Assembly: GCF_042242105.1 (NCBI RefSeq)
Contig: NC_092022.1
Coordinates: forward strand, 14,132,001 to 14,196,000
DNA from: Pempheris klunzingeri
Lineage: Eukaryota > Chordata > Actinopteri > Acropomatiformes > Pempheridae
Direction: 5' to 3'
DNA: 64,000 nucleotides
Part shown: in pieces, positions 59,478 to 64,000 of the stretch
Layout: the number at the start of each line of letters is the position of its first letter
How positions within the stretch are numbered: the first letter of the stretch is position 1
Notes under the pieces: model-generated
Told to the model about the DNA's origin: nothing
The model's input: only the letters and a program-made list of their open reading frames with translations
The model's database searches: none
Position numbers and translations under genes: made by a program

Positions 59478-61326
59478 GTGAGTTCATACATATTCAGCAT
59501 AGTGTTTTTTTGTCCAAAAGAAGAGTTTGCATCTTGAAGTGCTACATATAGCTGGGTATAGTTTAATTTGCACAGTGGTAGAATCACATTATCTTAAGTT
59601 AAAGTAGCAAAACAGAGAAGTAGAAATACTCCACCATCAAAAATATTCTATCATAATCTTACTGAAGTTAAAGTATTGCCAAAAATATATACTTCAGTCT
59701 AAATATCTAAACTCGTTCTACAGGAAAAATGGCTTATTATATATTAGATTATTAGATTGTTAGTGTTGATGCATCAGTAGCATTTTGAAGCTGGTCAAGG
59801 TAAGTCTGCAAGGGTTGGGAGATGGTTCTGATACACAAATTTGTATCTGCTTTTTGGGGGATTTTCTCATATTTCTTTCTCATTTCTCCTTATTGTAGAA
59901 TATCCGATAATCTTGCCTTTTGGGACTGGGAAAAGTTATTTAAATGAGACTGAAATCATTGTTTAGTGAAACCGCTAACCCTTTATAGACCTCTGGAATT
60001 TAACAAGGGTTCCCAAATTTTTTGTAAGGCATTCCAAGACAAAAAGGTTGGGATCTATTGGTGTAATCTTTGACAAGGTGTCTTAAATGCTTATCATGTG
60101 TGTTTTTAGTTAAAATCTTAATGAGAAAAGTAAAGCTGTCAGGCTAATGTAGTAGAATGAAAAGTACAATATTTCCCTTTAAAATGGGATAAATATAGTT
60201 AAGTATAGTACTTATGTAAATGTTTTTAATAATGAAGGATACTTTTCACACACACAAAAAAAGTTATAAATAAGTTTTCCTTCTTTTTGTTAGGTATAGC
60301 GAGCCTGTGTACAACAGGGGTCATTTCTGTTGAGCGCTACATTGTGGTGTGTCATCCCGTTGGTGGCGCCCTCTTTCAGACCAGGTGCAGTATTGACCCA
60401 CAAGGCAGCATCACACAGAGTACAAACTTTGATCACTCCAGCAGCATGTGACACACCATCTCTGCTGCCCTCAGACATGCCGTAGCTGGAGTGGTGCTGT
60501 CCTGGGCGTGGTCGTTTGTGTGGAACACTCCGCCTCTGTTTGGTTGGGGAAGTTATGAGCTGGAGGGAGTCAAGGTCTCCTGCGCCCCTAATTGGTACAG
60601 CCGGGATGTCGGGAACATGTCCTACATCATCACCTACTTCTTCGTTTGCTTTGCTGTGCCCTTCTCCATCATCTTGGCGTCTTACTTACGGCTCTTGTGG
60701 ACCCTCCGTCAGGTAATCAGCGTAAATGTTGGCCGTGTGGACAAGCAAGTGCACTTTGTCGTCTTTTCATCCCAAAGTGACCAGCAGCACAATAAAGTCT
60801 GTTTGCGTGTATTTTGATGTCATAGGTGACCAAGATGAAGGTGTCGGAGGCTGGTAGCACCAATCGTGTGGAGATGCAGGTGGCACGTATGGTGGTGGTG
60901 ATGGTGTTGGCCTTCCTAGTGACCTGGCTGCCGTATGCTGCCATGGCCCTTGCTGTCACCATAGACTCCAGCATATACTTTGACCCCCTCATCGCTACCA
61001 TACCTGTTTACTTGGCTAAAAGCAGTACTGTCTACAACCCCATCATATATATTTTCATGAACAGACAGGTAATCCTCTATCATGTGCATTTCTATTCACA
61101 CAAACAGACAATTCAAGCACATACAATAGAATCACACACTGTTGTTCCCCTGGATTGACCACATGTGCTGTATGTGTGTTTCCAGTTTCGAAGATATGCT
61201 ATTCCCACTGTCCTGTGCGGGAGGAACCCGTGGGCCTCAGATCCACAGATTTCCGAGGCAGAGACCACAGTTGCTTCTCTCAACAAGAGCCAAAAATTCT
61301 CACCTAAAGAATCTTTAAAAGAATAA
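59147..61326 (+). CDS. parapinopsin: parapinopsin, non-visual opsin, five exons, complete
   Basis: Light-sensing G-protein-coupled receptor of the parapinopsin group, known from pineal/parapineal photoreceptors of fish and lamprey and typically UV-sensitive and bistable. Exons: 59147-59477, 60294-60384, 60475-60712, 60826-61068, 61186-61326; 347 residues. Visible: N-glycosylation site at Asn9, disulfide Cys100/Cys177, Glu103 (rhodopsin 113), ERY at 124-126, Glu171 (rhodopsin 181, the ancestral counterion), retinal Lys285 in VYLAKSSTVYNPIIY, Cys312 in the tail. Identity to remembered catfish parapinopsin is high (RQLRQPL, GGSTSRAEMQVARMVVVM, CGRNPW). Glu at 113 argues against parietopsin, which has Gln there. 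The start is the only upstream Met giving a normal-length N-terminus. It could be the PP1 or PP2 paralogue; I cannot tell. Confidence 0.9.
59550..60240 (+). repeat. decayed AAGTAC-type repeat in parapinopsin intron 1
   Basis: Words in order: TAAAGTAGCAAAACAGAGAA, GTTGATGCATCAGTAGCATT, TTAAAATCTTAATGAGAAAA, GTACAATATTTCCCTTTAAA and AAGTATAGTACTTATGTAAA. Same family and orientation as the copy at 26640-26960. Confidence 0.55.
60294..60384 (+). CDS. parapinopsin: parapinopsin exon 2 (ERY)
   Basis: Acceptor tttgttag; GIASLCTTGVISVERYIVVC then HPVGGALFQT with Arg split at CAG ACC AG|GTGCAG. The following intron is only 90 bases. Confidence 0.9.
60475..60712 (+). CDS. parapinopsin: parapinopsin exon 3 (TM4, ECL2, TM5)
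   Basis: Acceptor gccctcag completes the Arg; HAVAGVVLSWAWSFVWNTPP then LFGWGSYELEGVKVSCAPNW holds the Glu181-equivalent and the ECL2 Cys. Donor CGTCAG|GTAATC, phase 0. Confidence 0.93.
60826..61068 (+). CDS. parapinopsin: parapinopsin exon 4 (TM6, TM7, retinal lysine)
   Basis: VTKMKVSEAGSTNRVEMQVA, TM6 LVTWLPYAA, then PVYLAKSSTVYNPIIYIFMN with the Schiff-base lysine. Acceptor atgtcatag, donor CAGACAG|GTAATC. Confidence 0.93.
61186..61326 (+). CDS. parapinopsin: parapinopsin exon 5 (helix 8 and tail)
   Basis: FRRYAIPTVLCGRNPW and a Ser/Thr-rich tail, stop TAA at 61324-61326. A plus-strand AATAAA at 61637-61642 is a good poly(A) signal, giving a 3' UTR of roughly 330 bases. Confidence 0.9.
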   Translation, partial: FRRYAIPTVLCGRNPWASDPQISEAETTVASLNKSQKFSPKESLKE

Positions 61327-61636
61327 TTGTATATATGAATCCCCATGGTCTCACTCCTCCTGAGGCAGCAACCAGTTCATTTCAACCATCTGCCAACCTC
61401 CTCTGCAAGGAAAGATTCATTTCACAAAATATGTAAAACAACATATGGATAACTGATGTGGATCCCAGGAATGAAGGCCACAAACATCCTGTGTAGTCAC
61501 AATTTAAATGAAAAAAAAAACACGAAAGCAGCTGTGAAAAGGAAGAACAAAACCATTAAACTGTATTAGATTCTCTGTGTTCAAATCTGTCTGTCTTTTC
61601 CTGCTGAGGCAGTCACAACTGTACATATATTCTGAC

Positions 61637-61642
61637 AATAAA
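61637..61642 (+). terminator. parapinopsin: poly(A) signal of parapinopsin
   Basis: Canonical AATAAA about 310 bases after the stop codon and the first one in that UTR. Confidence 0.6.
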
Positions 61643-61699
61643 GACAACCCCTTTGTCATGGATATTACTGATCATATGTAATTATTTTTGATTTCACCA

Positions 61700-64000
61700 T
61701 GAGGATCGTGAGAGCTGTGTAAAATTCAGCAGATTCAAAGTTTTAGAGATTTAATGTTCGGGTCCACATTCACGAAAAAATAAAATTGTAATTACTTTGC
61801 TGCTGAAACAACCTACATGGTTTACTAAAATTAATGACATGCATGCACATGTTTTGTTTATGGGTGTCATCTAAAATCTCTATAGTGCCAGCAAAATAAT
61901 CTTCCTTTCCTTAGGCCTTGTAGTCGGTGGCTGGATTACTTGGGTTAAGAGGCTTACATTGAGTATAGTGAAAAACACACACAAACACACTTACTTAGAT
62001 TAAATGAAATGTCTAATTGCTGATGTATAATTTTCTGAATTATAGCTTCAAGTAAAAAGTATCAGCTCTGTGTTGAGAAACTTAACAAGTCAAGTAATGT
62101 AAGTAAGATTTTGTAACCTGCTAAAGCCGAGTAATGGTGGACAGAGGGCATGTAAGTGTAGCTGATGATGTAATCTATCACGCTCGATAGTGATGTATTT
62201 TTAAAGGATTTGTGACAAGGAAAAAGTAACTACATTATTTTTTTTGAATTTTTTATTAGGTGTACACATCCCCATTCGCTTCTTAAGGTCTGTTCTCAAA
62301 CATGGTACACACCCCTAGCACACAAACAGACCTTTGTCACCTTTATATGACTTTTATGGCTTTCATTGATAAAAATCAAAATAATCAGCGTGTTATACTC
62401 CATTGCAACATGATACTTCACTCCAGCCTTTTGGATCCAGCATGTTAAACAGCAAGAAAAAACCTGTCATCAGTTTAGTCAAGTCTCACAGTTTGATCAT
62501 TCACAGTCATTTCTCCCTCACTAAATAAACACAAATGCAATCATACTCATCCTATTACCTTGGCTTTTTATTGATTACAGAAATATTGCTATGACTTTCA
62601 GTAAAGAAAAGCAAAAAAAGCCAGAGTGTGAATAGCTGTATCAAACCTGTACACTTTAGTATATACAGAGTGAGGGATCATCTATGTACATGCTACATAC
62701 GTCACACTCTGGGTAAATAAGTAGTCCTTCGGACAGGCACTGACACGGGGTCACTTCATCCACTCTGCGTCCACGTCAGATGCAGAAGCGACCCGAGGTC
62801 AGCGCCTGAGGAACAGGAAACTCCAATCTACACTCACAGGCCATCTCATTGATACAGTACATGTTGACATGTCAACTGATTGGTGTGTGAAACAGTTGTG
62901 TGCTTGAACACCTGGTGCTTGAAGGACTGACTTTGGTCATGTTGTTTCTGGCAGCCTGTAACAATGACAGCAGGAAACAACAGCGTGTCGGAGTGCTTGG
63001 AGTCCTGCTTAATGTTAGTGCCCGGTTATACAGGCTACACAACAGCTATAACTTGTACTATGCACCTTGAAGCTTGAAGCTGAGTCAGATTTGTCATACA
63101 AACTATCTGGTCCCAAAGCTGGCAGCACATCACACTGTTGAACACTGTTGTATTTGTGTTGTTTAAGGTTCAGTCTCCAGAGTCACTGAGGAGCTGTTAC
63201 AGGTTAATGTGGTGTTTGGTGTAAAAATCATGTAATGCGACCATGTTCCATGCAAAATGTAAACCAAGTGGAGGTATTCCTTTTCCAGCAGCAGCTATTT
63301 CACATACCAACTGAAAACAGTTGTGTTTAATACACAAACATGCTTGAAGAGATGGCAAGTAAAGACATGGGTAAGGTAGTCTCTGAACAGCAATATTATG
63401 ATCAACTTAACAGAGGACGAATGACACAGAAGACTGACAGGTTGATGCTGAGAAATAATTCTTCCGCCTCTTCCTCTTCTTCACATACCATTTGAACCAG
63501 CTTTGCAAAGAGTTTCAGGCCATGCTCTACAAACTCTGCACTACTGGGGAGACATACAAGACCAGCTGTACCTCACAGCATCCACACGACAACACTAGCA
63601 ATAAGTCCTGAGCTCAAGGAATGTGCAACACGTCCCCAGCCAGTCGATAACGGTCCCGCGGGGAACACAGTAAAGACTGAGAACAGCATCCTGGAATTAT
63701 CATTGCTTCTGGCAAAGTAAAAAGTATGATCATATATACATATCGGGGGGAAAACAAAAGTAAAGATAAATGCACATGAAGTTGGGCAGGACAGGTTTGG
63801 GGTTGTTGAATGTTCTACTTATGATCTAAGGAGGTAAAAATCAGGTGCAAAGAGTACATTTCAACATCAACACCTGTACACCACACAACAAATCAAGACA
63901 ACTTCTGAGTCAAGGCAAAACAGGAAGGGGGTGTCTAAGAATAAGCAGGTGAGGATTTTTACACTTCCTTCACCTCTCTGTCCTTACGGTTTGTCCTTCT
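61700..64000. other. non-coding right end; possible 3' UTR of a minus-strand gene
   Basis: No credible coding exon on either strand. A minus-strand AATAAA at 62567-62572 is followed leftwards by ordinary intergenic sequence, while 62.58-64.0 kb is less AT-rich and repeat-poor, as a long 3' UTR would be. The gene cannot be named from this. Confidence 0.3.

Noticed and set aside
62756-62800. Minus-strand reading ASDVDAEWMK-stop looking like a C-terminus
   Set aside because: An in-frame stop lies just upstream with no splice acceptor in a usable place.
1-64000. CRISPR arrays, operons, prophage or other prokaryotic systems
   Set aside because: Spliced vertebrate genes, microsatellites and LINEs; the repeats are dinucleotide runs, not direct repeats with spacers.

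Overview
This is a piece of a vertebrate, almost certainly teleost, chromosome. Coding sequence is sparse and split by GT-AG introns. The intergenic and intronic DNA is AT-rich, full of CA/TG microsatellites, and carries decayed fish retrotransposons and repeats. A non-visual opsin of the parapinopsin type, absent from mammals, sits beside genes whose human counterparts (KCND3 and DDX20) are chromosomal neighbours.

Layout: (1) Positions 1-28496 hold no exon I can recognise. They are probably a very large intron of kcnd3 and contain two decayed non-LTR retrotransposons (a Rex1/CR1/L2-like one at about 1.14-2.5 kb and an L1-like one at about 16.06-17.54 kb), an imperfect inverted repeat at 2.64-3.21 kb, a SINE remnant and several repeats. 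(2) Positions 28497-45187, plus strand, hold the last five coding exons of kcnd3, the Kv4.3 A-type potassium channel, from the Tyr of the selectivity filter to the C-terminal stop. The earlier exons lie outside the window to the left. (3) Positions 48462-50081, minus strand, hold a two-exon rhodopsin-class GPCR of 415 residues that I cannot assign to a named family. (4) Positions 50728-57781, minus strand, hold the complete 11-exon coding region of ddx20 (Gemin3, a DEAD-box helicase of the SMN complex; 780 residues by my splice model). (5) Positions 59147-61326, plus strand, hold a complete five-exon parapinopsin (347 residues) with the retinal lysine and both counterion positions. (6) Positions 61700-64000 have no recognisable coding sequence; a minus-strand polyadenylation signal near 62.57 kb hints at the 3' UTR of another gene entering from the right.

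The genes are not an operon or a functional unit. They are a syntenic neighbourhood: a neuronal/cardiac channel, an orphan receptor, an snRNP-assembly helicase and a light sensor. Exon boundaries were set by hand from reading frame, splice dinucleotides and remembered conservation with human KCND3, human DDX20 and catfish parapinopsin. All splice phases close. I did not find an exotic undescribed system. The items most worth a second look are the unassigned GPCR, the two-residue extension at the kcnd3 exon junction, microsatellite-derived coding in kcnd3, and several unclassified repeats.
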